In this document: positions 26,569 through 35,626 of the stretch, piece after piece
How the letters are laid out: each line of letters begins with the position of its first letter
Position numbering within the stretch: position 1 is the first letter of the stretch
Assembly (NCBI GenBank): GCA_017465155.1
Contig: JAFTWV010000062.1
Location: forward strand, 1 to 54,949
Direction of reading: 5' to 3'
Length of the DNA: 54,949 bases
DNA from: Clostridia bacterium
GTDB lineage: Bacteria; Bacillota; Clostridia; Christensenellales; Aristaeellaceae
Program-made: the position numbers and the translations under genes
The notes under the pieces: generated by a model
Database searches by the model: none
Told to the model about the DNA's origin: nothing
The model's input: only the letters and a program-made list of their open reading frames with translations

Positions 26569-28083
26569 TTACTTGCGTCTCTTCAGTACGCGCTTCATAA
26601 AGCCGGCCAAATCACGCAGCTCCTTGCGATAGAACACCAGGGACACCAGCAGCACCACCGCGCTGCAGCCCACGCCCACGCCCAAAGAGCCCAGAATCCA
26701 GCCCATATAGCTGCCGGAGGGCGCCGCCGGGATCAACGCTGCAAACAGTGCAATACCCGCGATTTCCACCAGCGAAACCACGATTCGCTTGAGTTCCTTC
26801 TTCAGGCCCTCGCGCTCGCCCAGCAGGTGCACATGGTAATACCACACATACTGACTGGTACGGAACACCATGGACACAAACGCACCGATCGCCACGCCGA
26901 TCAGGCCGAAGAAGTGCACCAGAATCACCGACAGAACGATGTTCAGCGCCGCCTCTCCCAGTGCGCCGTTACGGGTCTGGCGGAAGTGCCCCGCTGCGTA
27001 CACCACCGACTGATACGGCATGCGGATGCAGTACATTGCCTCGGCAATCAGCAGCACTACGCCAAAGGCCGGCCGCAGATAGTTTGCATCCGTAACGCCC
27101 CGGGTGTAGAGTTCGATGAAGGGCGTGATGATGATGACCGCTGTGCTGAACAGTACAACTGCCACCTGCACCGTCAGCGTTGAGCAAAGCCACACACGAT
27201 CCCGCAGCGTATCCTTCTCTCCCTTGGCGATCATGTTGCCAAAGGCAGGCTCCAGACTCGAAGAGAAAACATTGACCACCTTGGAACAGCCCGCAACCGC
27301 CAGCATATACACCGAGTAGACCGAGACCTCCTTGACATTGGTCAGGATCGTCAGCACGGCAATGCCCGTATTCTTGTGGATGAAGTAAGCGATATGCTGG
27401 GCCAGACCGTCCCAGCGCTGCTTAAGGATATCGTTGTTCGGCACAGCCTTCTTGTCGATGCTGTAATGCTTTGCCACATACATGTACAGCACCACAGGCC
27501 GGATGGCAAAGGCCACGGCAGAACCAATCTTGACCACATGAGCGCTTGCACCCATACGGATCAGCACAACCGTGAAAATCATGTTGAGCAGCAGCGTCAG
27601 GGCCTGCAGCAGCGAGGGAATGCTCTTGCGCTGATCCGCCTGAATGACCGTCTGGGATGTGATGCCGAAATAGTACTGGATGAAGGTGCTGAAGGCAAGG
27701 ATCACGATCATGGTTGCCGTGTATCCCCAGGAGAACTCCTGATTCACCAGCAGCGGGAACAGCACCGCCAGCACCGCCATGTAGCCGATGAAGGCGTAGG
27801 AAACCTTCTTGTAGAAATTGTCCAGCGCCTTTACATTGCGGCTCAGCATGCCGGTATCGCCATCCGCCAGCGGCTTGTACAGGCTCGTCCGGCCGATAGC
27901 GCCGATGCCGGATTCGATCAGCGCAATGTAGCTCAGGAACTGCGTGATGGACGAAATCAGACCGTTCACGCTGGAACCAAAGGCATGAATAATATAGTGT
28001 GGAACAATGAAGCTGGTCACCGTGGCGATAATTAGCTCCACCACGGAGGCCAGGAAGTTGATCATTGCTTTCTTGCTGCGCAT
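26569..28083 (-). CDS. Wzx-type polysaccharide flippase
   Basis: A 504-residue polytopic membrane protein of the MOP superfamily, with about 14 hydrophobic segments. It begins MRSKKAMINFLASVVELI, then FIVPHYIIHAFGSSVNGLIS, the usual opening of Wzx-like polysaccharide flippases. It would move lipid-linked repeat units across the membrane for the polymerase encoded just upstream. AGGAGG is 8 nt before the ATG. The gene is the last of the exopolysaccharide operon, 16 bp after the EpsG-like gene. The C-terminus is basic (FMKRVLKRRK), as expected for a cytoplasmic tail. Confidence 0.87.
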   Translation of the reverse strand: MRSKKAMINFLASVVELIIATVTSFIVPHYIIHAFGSSVNGLISSITQFLSYIALIESGIGAIGRTSLYKPLADGDTGMLSRNVKALDNFYKKVSYAFIGYMAVLAVLFPLLVNQEFSWGYTATMIVILAFSTFIQYYFGITSQTVIQADQRKSIPSLLQALTLLLNMIFTVVLIRMGASAHVVKIGSAVAFAIRPVVLYMYVAKHYSIDKKAVPNNDILKQRWDGLAQHIAYFIHKNTGIAVLTILTNVKEVSVYSVYMLAVAGCSKVVNVFSSSLEPAFGNMIAKGEKDTLRDRVWLCSTLTVQVAVVLFSTAVIIITPFIELYTRGVTDANYLRPAFGVVLLIAEAMYCIRMPYQSVVYAAGHFRQTRNGALGEAALNIVLSVILVHFFGLIGVAIGAFVSMVFRTSQYVWYYHVHLLGEREGLKKELKRIVVSLVEIAGIALFAALIPAAPSGSYMGWILGSLGVGVGCSAVVLLVSLVFYRKELRDLAGFMKRVLKRRK

Positions 28084-28099
28084 TTGTGCACCCTCCTGC

Positions 28100-29215
28100 T
28101 TAATAAATCATCATTCTGTCCGGATACAGCCAGAACGGTGTGAAGGTCGCCGGGATCAGCTTGCCGGTCAGGCTCTTATACAGCACCCACACCAGGAAGA
28201 ATGCCACGACGCCGGCAGCCACCAGCATCCGCGTGTTCTTGTTGGAGATGCGTTTGATCGCTTTGTCGAAGCTGATGATGGCGCAGGGAGCAAAGTACAG
28301 CGCAACGCGCGAAAAGAGAAGAATTCTCAATACCGACAGCACCGTACACATCATGAACAGGAACGTACCATTCAGCATCAGGTTGTTGAAGCGCTGTGGA
28401 TTCCTGATCTGCTGCCGGAGCCGGGGATCATACCAGTTCCGCTTGCGGCTGTACATGTTGATCAGGATCATCACACCGCAGGCCAGCGCCAGCACAAGGC
28501 GCAGGCTGTTTGAAGACGTCATGCCGTAGCTGGATTCTCCATAGTCCGAATACAGGAAGCGCTGGAAGAAACTGATAATCGGTCCGTTAAACGCAAGAAT
28601 CACTGCGCCCACGAAGGTATAGGCATAGACATTCTTCTTCGTCAAACCGATATTTGCAAGAAAATACATCGGATAGAAGAAAATGGCTGACGTGTGAACA
28701 AAGAACGCCGCGAACATCGTGAGGTTATACTTCAGGAAGTCCTTGTTCAGCAGGTATTTCCAAGAGAGGATCGTCACAGCGACCGCCAGAGTCTGACGGG
28801 TCGTGTTGTTGCCCTGGAAAAAGCCGAACTCACTGAAATACAGCAGTACGCACAGCCACAGACAATCCGCGTATTTCTCAAAGCACTTCATATGCGTGCC
28901 CACCATGAACGCGGCAGACAGAATGAAGTACCACTGCGGATCCTTGAATACCATCGCCACCGATTTACGGAACAGCTGATGGATAAAGTCTGTTGAGTAT
29001 GTGAGTGCTTCGCCCCACGTTTGCCGCGACGCCTGAATCACTCGGTTGTAATTGACCTGAAAGTCGCTGAATTCGTTCTGGAACCGGCAGCCGGAAACGA
29101 TCACAAGCATAATAAAGCACAGTGCCAGATAAAGCTTACGGCCCTTGCTCTGCCCAAATGGCTTTGCCGCCAGCGCAAAAAGGAATATACCGGCCAACGC
29201 CAGATTATAAACCAT
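28100..29215 (-). CDS. EpsG-family polysaccharide polymerase-like membrane protein
   Basis: A 371-residue membrane protein with about ten hydrophobic segments. The N-terminal pattern, a hydrophobic helix followed by VSGCRFQNEFSDFQVNYNRV, and the later FSEFGFFQGNNTTRQTLA and FFVHTSAIFFYPMYFL segments match the EpsG family, whose members act as Wzy-like polymerases in exopolysaccharide clusters. It would join repeat units on the outer face of the membrane. The ribosome site AAGGGTGA overlaps the stop of the upstream glycosyltransferase, so translation is probably coupled. The flippase gene follows after 16 bp. Confidence 0.82.
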   Translation of the reverse strand: MVYNLALAGIFLFALAAKPFGQSKGRKLYLALCFIMLVIVSGCRFQNEFSDFQVNYNRVIQASRQTWGEALTYSTDFIHQLFRKSVAMVFKDPQWYFILSAAFMVGTHMKCFEKYADCLWLCVLLYFSEFGFFQGNNTTRQTLAVAVTILSWKYLLNKDFLKYNLTMFAAFFVHTSAIFFYPMYFLANIGLTKKNVYAYTFVGAVILAFNGPIISFFQRFLYSDYGESSYGMTSSNSLRLVLALACGVMILINMYSRKRNWYDPRLRQQIRNPQRFNNLMLNGTFLFMMCTVLSVLRILLFSRVALYFAPCAIISFDKAIKRISNKNTRMLVAAGVVAFFLVWVLYKSLTGKLIPATFTPFWLYPDRMMIY

Positions 29216-29227
29216 GATGACTCACCC

Positions 29228-30130
29228 TTAGCTCTTGGAATTAAAGCGGCGCATACGAACCAGCCATGCCGCAGGCATCAGCACAATCGCCCAGCCCTTG
29301 TGCTTCGCATTTTTGAGCCAGTCCTTGTCCTTGCCCAGCAGGCAGCCGCAGTCATACATGATGCCATTCTTGATCAGCTGCTTCAGGTTCGGCGCAAGAT
29401 CAAAGCTGAAGCGCTTGATGCAGGTGTAGCCGCGCGGGTTGCGCATAATCACCTTGCGCTTGTTCTTCGTCAAGCCGTCAGCAATATATTCGCAGCAGCA
29501 CAGCTGATCCCAAGACGGCTTGTAGGCGCGATCACGGGTAATTTCATACTGCATCCACGCAGGAGAGACAAACTTCTCGCCCGGGAATTCCGGGAAGCGG
29601 TACTGCTTGAGCAGCGCCGTCTTGTAGAAGCAGATGAGCTCCGTCTTGAGGTTCCAGCGAAGGAAGATATCCACGGCTGTCACCTTTTCGGTCCCCTCCG
29701 GGATGGGACGTCCGCCCATCACTCGCCCGTCAGGATTATTGCGCAGGGCCAGCAATCCGCAGTATGCATCGTCATCACGGATGCTGTCGAGCTGCTCCAG
29801 AGCGATCTCCACCGCCCGGGGATAGAAGGTATCGTCAGAGTCAAGGCACACGGCGTAGCGGGTCTCCAGCAGACCAATGCCCACGTTCAGCGCGGACGCC
29901 TTGCCGCCGTTGGGCTTTTTGTGGTAAGCAATCTGCAGCTTTCCCTCCTTCACCCAGCCGTTCACCAGCTCCTCGGTACGATCCGTGGAGCCATCATCAA
30001 TAATCATCCAGAGGAAGCGCTTGTCCGTCTGCGCGCACAGGGAAGCATATACCTCCGGCAGCGTGTGCGCACGGTTATAGCTGGGGGTTGCAACGGTCAG
30101 CAGCACATCTTTGTTCAGAAGTTCCTGCAT
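29228..30130 (-). CDS. Family 2 glycosyltransferase
   Basis: A 300-residue GT-A fold glycosyltransferase. The N-terminus shows VLLTVATPSYNRAHTLPEVY, the nucleotide-binding IIDDGSTDRTEEL and the metal-binding VCLDSDDTFYP, all standard for family 2. It would add one sugar of the repeat unit on the cytoplasmic face. AAAGGAG lies about 8 nt before the ATG. It is followed by the EpsG-like gene 12 bp downstream and preceded by the TupA-like gene. The sugar donor and linkage cannot be read from sequence. Confidence 0.87.
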   Translation of the reverse strand: MQELLNKDVLLTVATPSYNRAHTLPEVYASLCAQTDKRFLWMIIDDGSTDRTEELVNGWVKEGKLQIAYHKKPNGGKASALNVGIGLLETRYAVCLDSDDTFYPRAVEIALEQLDSIRDDDAYCGLLALRNNPDGRVMGGRPIPEGTEKVTAVDIFLRWNLKTELICFYKTALLKQYRFPEFPGEKFVSPAWMQYEITRDRAYKPSWDQLCCCEYIADGLTKNKRKVIMRNPRGYTCIKRFSFDLAPNLKQLIKNGIMYDCGCLLGKDKDWLKNAKHKGWAIVLMPAAWLVRMRRFNSKS

Positions 30131-30200
30131 GGTGTTTCTCCTTTATCTGCGGCGATGCTGCAGGATGTTCCCCGCAGCCGCGCCGATGCACTCTCAATCA

Positions 30201-31094
30201 TCAGGTGTTTTCGATATTAAACTGGCGGCCGAGCTCCAGATCGAAGCTGTCGGGCGTGAACTGCACATAACCGCTCCAGGGATAGAAGGTCAATTCGCCA
30301 AAGACGATCCGGCCCTCAATGTTGTACAGATCCACACGCACCGCAGGGAAATCCTCGGACAGAATCGACGCGATCTCCAGCATCCGTTCGAAGTTCCGGG
30401 GCTTTTCCACCTCATCGTCGAAATTCGGGCAATCGCTGCCGACGTCCATACGCTTCCAGTTCAGGTCATAGAAGTTGCGCTTATGGCCCGTGTAGCGATC
30501 CTTATCATACACGACGCAGTAGGGTTTGCCGCCAAAGCACAGGAACTTATAATCGCACACAGCGCCATCCGGCGTTGTGGGATCCTTCAGCAGAGCCTCG
30601 ACGATAATCTTCTTCGTCGCGCCGGAATACGCCCACTCACGACCCGCAGAAGCCTCCGTCCGGACAAGGTAGGCGTCCATCTGCTGCCTGGTTCCGGGAA
30701 TATCAAAATTCGCCTTATCCCGGCAGATGATGTTGGTACCGCTGCCGTTGGTGGTCTTGATGATGAACTCATTCGGCAGGGCGTCGAAGTTGATTTCATC
30801 CGCATGGTCGCCCACGGCATAGAGCTCGTTCAGGATTTCGTCAAGGCCCTTGCTGTGGATATACTCGCGCACGCGATACTTGTCCACGCAGGTGTGCATC
30901 ACAGGGTTGCGATAATACAGCTTGTACCACTGCAGCTTTTCGGTATAGCGCGTGGGATGCTTGAGCTTCAGCCAGCGCTTGAGCTTGAGAAAATACTGCA
31001 GGCGCAGCATCGGCTTGTCCGGAATAAAGCGCAGAAACTTCAGAATGGCAAAACGTGCATTCTGGCTGCGGATAATCTTCTTGTAAAAATTCAT
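30201..31094 (-). CDS. TupA-like ATP-grasp protein
   Basis: A 297-residue protein resembling the TupA-like ATP-grasp family, linked with teichuronopeptide synthesis and common in polysaccharide loci. Features include the basic N-terminal region PTRYTEKLQWYKLYYRNP, VDKYRVREYI, the ATP-grasp strand FIIKTTNGSGTNIICRDK and the C-terminal metal/nucleotide segments VRVDLYNIEGRIVFGELTFYP. Family members are expected to join an amino acid or peptide to a carboxylate of the polymer; if so, a uronic acid in the exopolysaccharide would be a natural acceptor, and the window encodes a UDP-GlcA/GalA epimerase. That link is inference. GGAGG is 8 nt before the ATG and overlaps the end of the previous gene. 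Confidence 0.82.
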   Translation of the reverse strand: MNFYKKIIRSQNARFAILKFLRFIPDKPMLRLQYFLKLKRWLKLKHPTRYTEKLQWYKLYYRNPVMHTCVDKYRVREYIHSKGLDEILNELYAVGDHADEINFDALPNEFIIKTTNGSGTNIICRDKANFDIPGTRQQMDAYLVRTEASAGREWAYSGATKKIIVEALLKDPTTPDGAVCDYKFLCFGGKPYCVVYDKDRYTGHKRNFYDLNWKRMDVGSDCPNFDDEVEKPRNFERMLEIASILSEDFPAVRVDLYNIEGRIVFGELTFYPWSGYVQFTPDSFDLELGRQFNIENT

Positions 31095-31097
31095 GCC

Positions 31098-32204
31098 TTA
31101 CACCTCCAGCAGCTTGAGCATTTTCGCGTTGACGACGTTCACATCGTAGCGCTCCCGGCAGATCTCAATGCTCCGCTGTGACATCCGGGCAACCTCCTCG
31201 GGGTGCTCGATCATCCAGCACATCTTATCCGCCAGCATTTCCGCATTCTTCGGCTCGGTCAGCAGACCGTTCACACCGTCCTGCACCGCGTCGCGGCAGC
31301 CGGGCCAGTCTGTTGTGATCACGGGGCGCGCCATGGCCATTGCCTCAAGAATCGTGCGCGGCACGCCCTCACGGTAATAGGTCGGCAGCACGAAGTACCG
31401 GCACTGCTTCACCAGCGGCGACACATCCTTCACCTCGCCGGGGAATTCAATGGTGCCGTTGTCGATGTAGGGCTTGATTTCTGCAGGATCAAGACCGCCC
31501 ATGGCCTGATCATAGCCGCCCAGCAGGATGCAGCGGGCCTCAGGATGCTTTTCGCGGACAATCTGAGCCGCCTTGCAGTATTCCATCACGCCCTTTTCAC
31601 GGATGATACGGCCTACCATCAGGAAGCAATGCTCCTCCGGAAGACCGTCGAAGTGGAAGCGGGTCATGTTTACGCCCGAACCGTCAATATGTGCCGTCTT
31701 ATCCCTGCGAACCAGCCCTGCATCCACAAACTGGTTCAGATCGTCATGATTCTGGAAGATCGCCTTTGTGCAGCAGGTGAAGGCCATGCGGTACAGGGTG
31801 TTTGTGATCAGGCGCAGCACCTTCGTCTTGAGGCTGTTGGAGGTATACACGCGGCCCAGACCCGTGATCATCACAACGACCTTTTTCACGCCGGCCAGCC
31901 GGGCAGCCATGCTGCCGTACACCACAGGCTTGATGTTATAAGCAAACACCATGTCCGGCTTCTCAGCCTTGAACACCTTGCGGAGCTTGAACATATACCG
32001 CACATCGCCCATGATGCCGGTATTGTCCTTGACCAGCGGAACCTCATGGAAGGACTTGACGCCCAGCGCCATCACATCCTCGATAAAATCCTGATTCGGG
32101 CCGGTAACGAGCACCTCGTGTCCTCGCGCAACCAGCTCCTTGACCAGATCGCCGCGGAAGTTAAAGACCGTCTTGTTTTTCGCGGAAATGACCATGATTT
32201 TCAT
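31098..32204 (-). CDS. Family 4 glycosyltransferase
   Basis: A 368-residue GT-B fold enzyme. I start at MKIMVISAKNKTVFNFRG (32204); the frame extends further upstream but only into the preceding gene. Typical features are VYGSMAARLAGVKKVV, MITGLGRVYTS, the NDP-sugar-binding domain with FLMVGRIIREKGVMEYC and the EX7E-like segment YREGVPRTILEAMAMARPVI. It resembles galactosyl- or N-acetylgalactosaminyl-transferases found in capsule loci, but the sugar is not certain. The gene starts 19 bp after the 2-hydroxyacid dehydrogenase stop and ends 3 bp before the TupA-like gene, within the exopolysaccharide operon. Confidence 0.88.
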   Translation of the reverse strand: MKIMVISAKNKTVFNFRGDLVKELVARGHEVLVTGPNQDFIEDVMALGVKSFHEVPLVKDNTGIMGDVRYMFKLRKVFKAEKPDMVFAYNIKPVVYGSMAARLAGVKKVVVMITGLGRVYTSNSLKTKVLRLITNTLYRMAFTCCTKAIFQNHDDLNQFVDAGLVRRDKTAHIDGSGVNMTRFHFDGLPEEHCFLMVGRIIREKGVMEYCKAAQIVREKHPEARCILLGGYDQAMGGLDPAEIKPYIDNGTIEFPGEVKDVSPLVKQCRYFVLPTYYREGVPRTILEAMAMARPVITTDWPGCRDAVQDGVNGLLTEPKNAEMLADKMCWMIEHPEEVARMSQRSIEICRERYDVNVVNAKMLKLLEV

Positions 32205-32223
32205 AATCCATGCTACTCCAATA

Positions 32224-33135
32224 TCATTCGTTATACTGCCGCAGGTTGTCCATGATGACAGCCGCCATGCGGGCATTGTTGCCGTCGCCCACAAAGGAAT
32301 TGTGGGGCGTAAGGATCACATTGGGCATGTCCCACAGGGGAGAATCCGCCCCCAGCGGTTCCTCCTCAAACACATCAAGCACCGCGCCGCCCAGCTGCTG
32401 CGTCAGCGCTTCCGTCAGCGCAGCGGTATCCACCACCGCACCGCGGGCGATGTTGACCAGCACTGCACCGGGCTTCATCCGTGCCAGACGGGCGGCATTT
32501 ATCAGATGCCGCGTCTCCTTCGTCAGCGGAAGCGTCAGGACAACCACATCAGCCTGAGGCAGCTCAGCCTCCAGCTGTTCCAGCGGGACAATCGCGTCGA
32601 AGCCCGGACGGGGTGCGGTCACGACGTCCACACCCGACACCTTGCAGCCCATGGCGCCAAAGCGCTCAGCACAAGCCATACCCACGCTGCCGCAGCCGAC
32701 CACACAGACTCTGCTGCCTGCAAGCTCCCGCAATCCGCGGTGCTTGCGCCACGCATGCTCCTGCTGCGCCCGGAGGAAATGCGCTGCACCCTTGAACAGC
32801 TGCAGCACGCCGCACAGTGCAAACTCTGCCATCGGCACGCTGTACACACCGCGGGCATTGCGGATGACAATGCCGTGCTGCTGCACATAGTCCATCGGTA
32901 CGCGGTCGAAACCGGCGCTTGTCAGCTGAATGTAGCGCAGCGACGTAAACTGTTCAATGGGCGTGTAGAGGAACAGGCCGTTGCCTACCACGCCCTCATA
33001 TGCAGCAGGATCAATGCCCTGCTCCTGCAGCGGAATCCGCTCGTCCTGGATGAAGGTCGTCTCATGTCCCAGAGCCTCGACCGCCCGGATCTGCTCCTGT
33101 TTCCATGGATATGCGCCTGTCAGCAGCAGCTTCAT
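32224..33135 (-). CDS. D-isomer-specific 2-hydroxyacid dehydrogenase
   Basis: A 303-residue NAD(P)-dependent oxidoreductase. The start at 33135 overlaps the upstream acyltransferase stop as ATGA, showing translational coupling. The Rossmann motif VCVVGCGSVGMACAERFGAMG, the substrate-domain VVLTLPLTKETRHLI, the catalytic Arg in VLVNIARGAVVDTAAL, Glu in VFEEEPLG and the His in NVILTPHNSF are in place, so it is probably active. Such enzymes reduce 2-keto acids to D-2-hydroxyacids. It is unusual in an exopolysaccharide operon; with the aldolase two genes upstream and the acyltransferase next to it, it could make a hydroxyacid substituent. That role is speculative. Confidence 0.85.
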   Translation of the reverse strand: MKLLLTGAYPWKQEQIRAVEALGHETTFIQDERIPLQEQGIDPAAYEGVVGNGLFLYTPIEQFTSLRYIQLTSAGFDRVPMDYVQQHGIVIRNARGVYSVPMAEFALCGVLQLFKGAAHFLRAQQEHAWRKHRGLRELAGSRVCVVGCGSVGMACAERFGAMGCKVSGVDVVTAPRPGFDAIVPLEQLEAELPQADVVVLTLPLTKETRHLINAARLARMKPGAVLVNIARGAVVDTAALTEALTQQLGGAVLDVFEEEPLGADSPLWDMPNVILTPHNSFVGDGNNARMAAVIMDNLRQYNE

Positions 33136-34100
33136 GCCTTTCGCATCCTCCCGATGATTCGTTCCGCGCCCTTGACCACGGCGCTGTTCAACCACTGCAG
33201 CGCAAAGGCCGCCAGCAGAATCACACCCGTCACAATCAGCCAGTTCAGCGGGAACGGGGCCGCCTTCGCCAGCTGCTCAATGACCACGTACTGCACCAGA
33301 TAGATCTCCAGCGTCAAACCGGCAAGGAATGAGACTGCCTTCCACACCCCTGCAGGCAGACGATGCAGCCAGCCCTCCGTCCGGGACATATGGCTGAACA
33401 CTGAATACAGCAATGCCAGCAGCACAAACTGATTCAGCAGCTGCCACGGCGCCAGCGATGCACGGCGGGAAAACAGCAGCTTCGTTGCAAAATACAGCAC
33501 GATCAACGCAAACAACAGCAGAAACGACAAACAGCGCTTCCCCCGATTCGTGCTTCCGGGTCGTTGGAAACGCTTGAAATACAGGCCCATGAGCATCGCT
33601 TCAAAGAAAAGGAAGCGAATCATCGGTTCCCTGACGGTATCAATATGATAGCGGCTCTTGTCATAGCCGAATGCGTATGCCAGCACCCAGACGGCCAGCA
33701 CCGCGCCGGCTACCGCCAGCAGCTGCTTACGGCTCTTGACATATTTCGCCACAAAATAATAGGGAATGTACAGCACAATGATTGACGCCACGAAATGATA
33801 ATACGTGGGGTACAGATACCACTGCGCCAGGTTCCACTCTCCCAGCCGGTAGAAGCCCAGCAGCATATAAATCAGCGTAATGAGCAGCACCGGAGGATAC
33901 ACGCGCATCAGGCGCTTGCCGTACCATGGCAGGAAGCCCGTGCGGATGTTGCTCAGGCAGTATCCCGAAACGGCAAAAAACAGCACATCGCCCAGCAGGC
34001 CGCCGCTGGCTATGATACTGACAGGATACACGTCTGTGTAATGCGCATTGGTGATCAGGATGGCCGCCAGCGCACGCAGAGCCGTGATGAAGAACACCAT
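33132..34100 (-). CDS. Acyltransferase 3 family membrane protein
   Basis: A 322-residue polytopic membrane protein of the acyltransferase 3 (OafA/WecH-like) family, which O-acylates sugars of surface polymers. The N-terminal MVFFITALRALAAILITNAHYTD holds the family pattern of R-x10-H, followed by LGDVLFFAVSGYCLS and WYGKRLMRVYPPV. About ten hydrophobic segments follow. I choose ATG at 34100 because GTGAGG is 7 nt upstream; the TTG at 34106 is only 1 nt from it. Its stop overlaps the next gene's start by 4 nt. It probably decorates the exopolysaccharide repeat unit with acetyl or another acyl group. Confidence 0.85.
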   Translation of the reverse strand: MVFFITALRALAAILITNAHYTDVYPVSIIASGGLLGDVLFFAVSGYCLSNIRTGFLPWYGKRLMRVYPPVLLITLIYMLLGFYRLGEWNLAQWYLYPTYYHFVASIIVLYIPYYFVAKYVKSRKQLLAVAGAVLAVWVLAYAFGYDKSRYHIDTVREPMIRFLFFEAMLMGLYFKRFQRPGSTNRGKRCLSFLLLFALIVLYFATKLLFSRRASLAPWQLLNQFVLLALLYSVFSHMSRTEGWLHRLPAGVWKAVSFLAGLTLEIYLVQYVVIEQLAKAAPFPLNWLIVTGVILLAAFALQWLNSAVVKGAERIIGRMRKA

Positions 34101-34114
34101 ATGCAAACCTCACA

Positions 34115-34948
34115 TTAAAGGGTCGAAACGATCTCTGTCACCTTTTCCGCCAGCTTCTGCCGGTTTTCCGCCAGATCACAGCAGGTCGTGCAGCGACGCT
34201 CGAAGCCGCGGATATCCGCGACGCCGGTCTCGAAGACACGCTTGAGCTCCTCCAGATCGTCGATCTGGTTTACGTTGCAGAAGCTGCGGGACAGGATTGC
34301 AATGCTGGAGCCCAGACGGTAATGCTCGCAGATGATCATCTCCGCCGGAAGCAGCCCTTTGCCCAGCGAGGCAATGCCGCCAAAGCCGTAAGCGGTGATT
34401 CCCGCCCTGCGGATCCTGTCGCACAGACGCTCCACCGTTCCATCGGAAAGCAGTTCAAACATGAACTTCTTACCATAGGAGATGCTCAGATCGTTCATAC
34501 CGATGTGCACCTCATCAATCCCGGGGAGCCCGAGGATCTCATCCAGATGCTCAACGGCCTCCTTGGTTTCGACCAGCAGCATCGTCTTTGCCCGGCCGTT
34601 GACGCACTGCAGGAAGGTTTGCACCTCCTCCACCGTCTTGAAGTACGGCAGCATCAGCACATCCGCACCGGCGGCAATCACGCGTTCAACCTCCACAGCA
34701 GTACCCATGTGTCCGTCTTCCGCCGCATGGACAGGGTTGATACGGACCAGCAGCTCCGATTTTTTCAGCACTGCCCGGACCGCCGCCACATCCTCCACCG
34801 TATGGTGGCTCTGAACGGTATCCATTCCGCCCTGCCGCGCGCTCTTGCCGATATACTCCATATCGACGAACACACGATCCACGCCTGCATGCTCAACAAC
34901 CTGTGCAACCTCAGGCTGGTTTGTGATATACATCAGTTTCAGCGGCAT
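34115..34948 (-). CDS. HpcH/HpaI-type aldolase, polysaccharide-cluster subgroup
   Basis: A 277-residue TIM-barrel protein of the HpcH/HpaI aldolase/citrate lyase family. AAAGGGG stands 7 nt before the ATG at 34948. The metal ligands appear as Glu in LLVETKEAVEHLDEI and Asp in IGMNDLSISYG, and the conserved Arg is in LVRINPV. In HpaI the catalytic His lies in an EHAP motif; here the same place reads VDMEYIGKSARQGG, with Tyr instead of His, and a distal SHHTVED follows. The reaction may thus differ from classical class II pyruvate aldolases. The C-terminus has a cysteine cluster RRCTTCCDL. Located between the initiating sugar transferase and the acyltransferase, it probably serves the polysaccharide, in an unknown way. 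Confidence 0.8.
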   Translation of the reverse strand: MPLKLMYITNQPEVAQVVEHAGVDRVFVDMEYIGKSARQGGMDTVQSHHTVEDVAAVRAVLKKSELLVRINPVHAAEDGHMGTAVEVERVIAAGADVLMLPYFKTVEEVQTFLQCVNGRAKTMLLVETKEAVEHLDEILGLPGIDEVHIGMNDLSISYGKKFMFELLSDGTVERLCDRIRRAGITAYGFGGIASLGKGLLPAEMIICEHYRLGSSIAILSRSFCNVNQIDDLEELKRVFETGVADIRGFERRCTTCCDLAENRQKLAEKVTEIVSTL

Positions 34949-34970
34949 ACGATAACCCCTTTCGTAACCG

Positions 34971-35591
34971 TCACAGCGCCTTGTCCTGCGAATCGTTGAG
35001 CGTCTTGCCCGTGTTCTCATTGTCCGCATTGGTCAGCACTTTGAAGAAGGTCATAAAGAAGATCTTCAGATCCAGCAGGAAGGACATGTTGTCCACATAC
35101 CAGACATTCAGCTCGATGCGCTTATGCCATTCCACGCCTTTACGGCCGTTGACCTGCGCCCAGCCGGTCACGCCGGGACGAACGTCGAACATGCGCTTCT
35201 GCTCATCTGTGTACTTGTCCCACGTCCAGGGGTGATAGGTCAGCGCAGGTCGGGGACCAATCAGGCTCATCTCACCCTTGAGGATGTTGACCAGCTGGGG
35301 CAGCTCATCAATACTGGTTGCGCGGATAATCCGGCCCACGCGGGTCACGCGGGCGTCACCCTTGCCGGAATAGACGCCGCTGCCAGTCTTCTCCGCACCC
35401 ACAGTCATGGAACGGAACTTGTAAATCTTAAATACCTTGCCCTTAACGCCAAGACGCTCCTGCGCAAAGATCACCGGGCCCCTGGAATCCAGCTTGATCG
35501 CAATCGCAGTGATCAGCAGAAACGGCGACGTGATGATCAGTCCGAACAGGGACAACAGAATATCCATCACGCGTTTGACGAATTTATACAT
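34971..35591 (-). CDS. Undecaprenyl-phosphate sugar phosphotransferase (initiating transferase)
   Basis: A 206-residue bacterial sugar transferase lacking the large N-terminal membrane domain of WbaP/WcaJ, so like the short PglC-type enzymes. One membrane helix is at residues 8-30 ([18 protein letters not shown]). Core motifs follow: [29 protein letters not shown], the Asp-Glu pair in [25 protein letters not shown] and [13 protein letters not shown]. It transfers a sugar 1-phosphate from a UDP-sugar to undecaprenyl phosphate, the first step of repeat-unit assembly. GAGAGG lies 6 nt before the ATG. It follows the CapD-like dehydratase gene by 35 bp, a pairing that suggests the product of that enzyme is the first sugar. 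Confidence 0.92.
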   Translation of the reverse strand: MYKFVKRVMDILLSLFGLIITSPFLLITAIAIKLDSRGPVIFAQERLGVKGKVFKIYKFRSMTVGAEKTGSGVYSGKGDARVTRVGRIIRATSIDELPQLVNILKGEMSLIGPRPALTYHPWTWDKYTDEQKRMFDVRPGVTGWAQVNGRKGVEWHKRIELNVWYVDNMSFLLDLKIFFMTFFKVLTNADNENTGKTLNDSQDKAL

Positions 35592-35626
35592 GCAGTACCT
35601 CTCTCTAAATAACCTGTATCGTGTTA

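Noticed and set aside
24433-27183. A 916-codon plus-strand open frame across the adhesin and flippase genes
   Set aside because: Its product is basic and repetitive (GGLHGGLRSGLH), mirroring the PT-repeat linker of the real gene.
33132-34106. TTG at 34106 as start of the acyltransferase
   Set aside because: It is 1 nt from the GTGAGG ribosome site, while the ATG at 34100 is 7 nt away.
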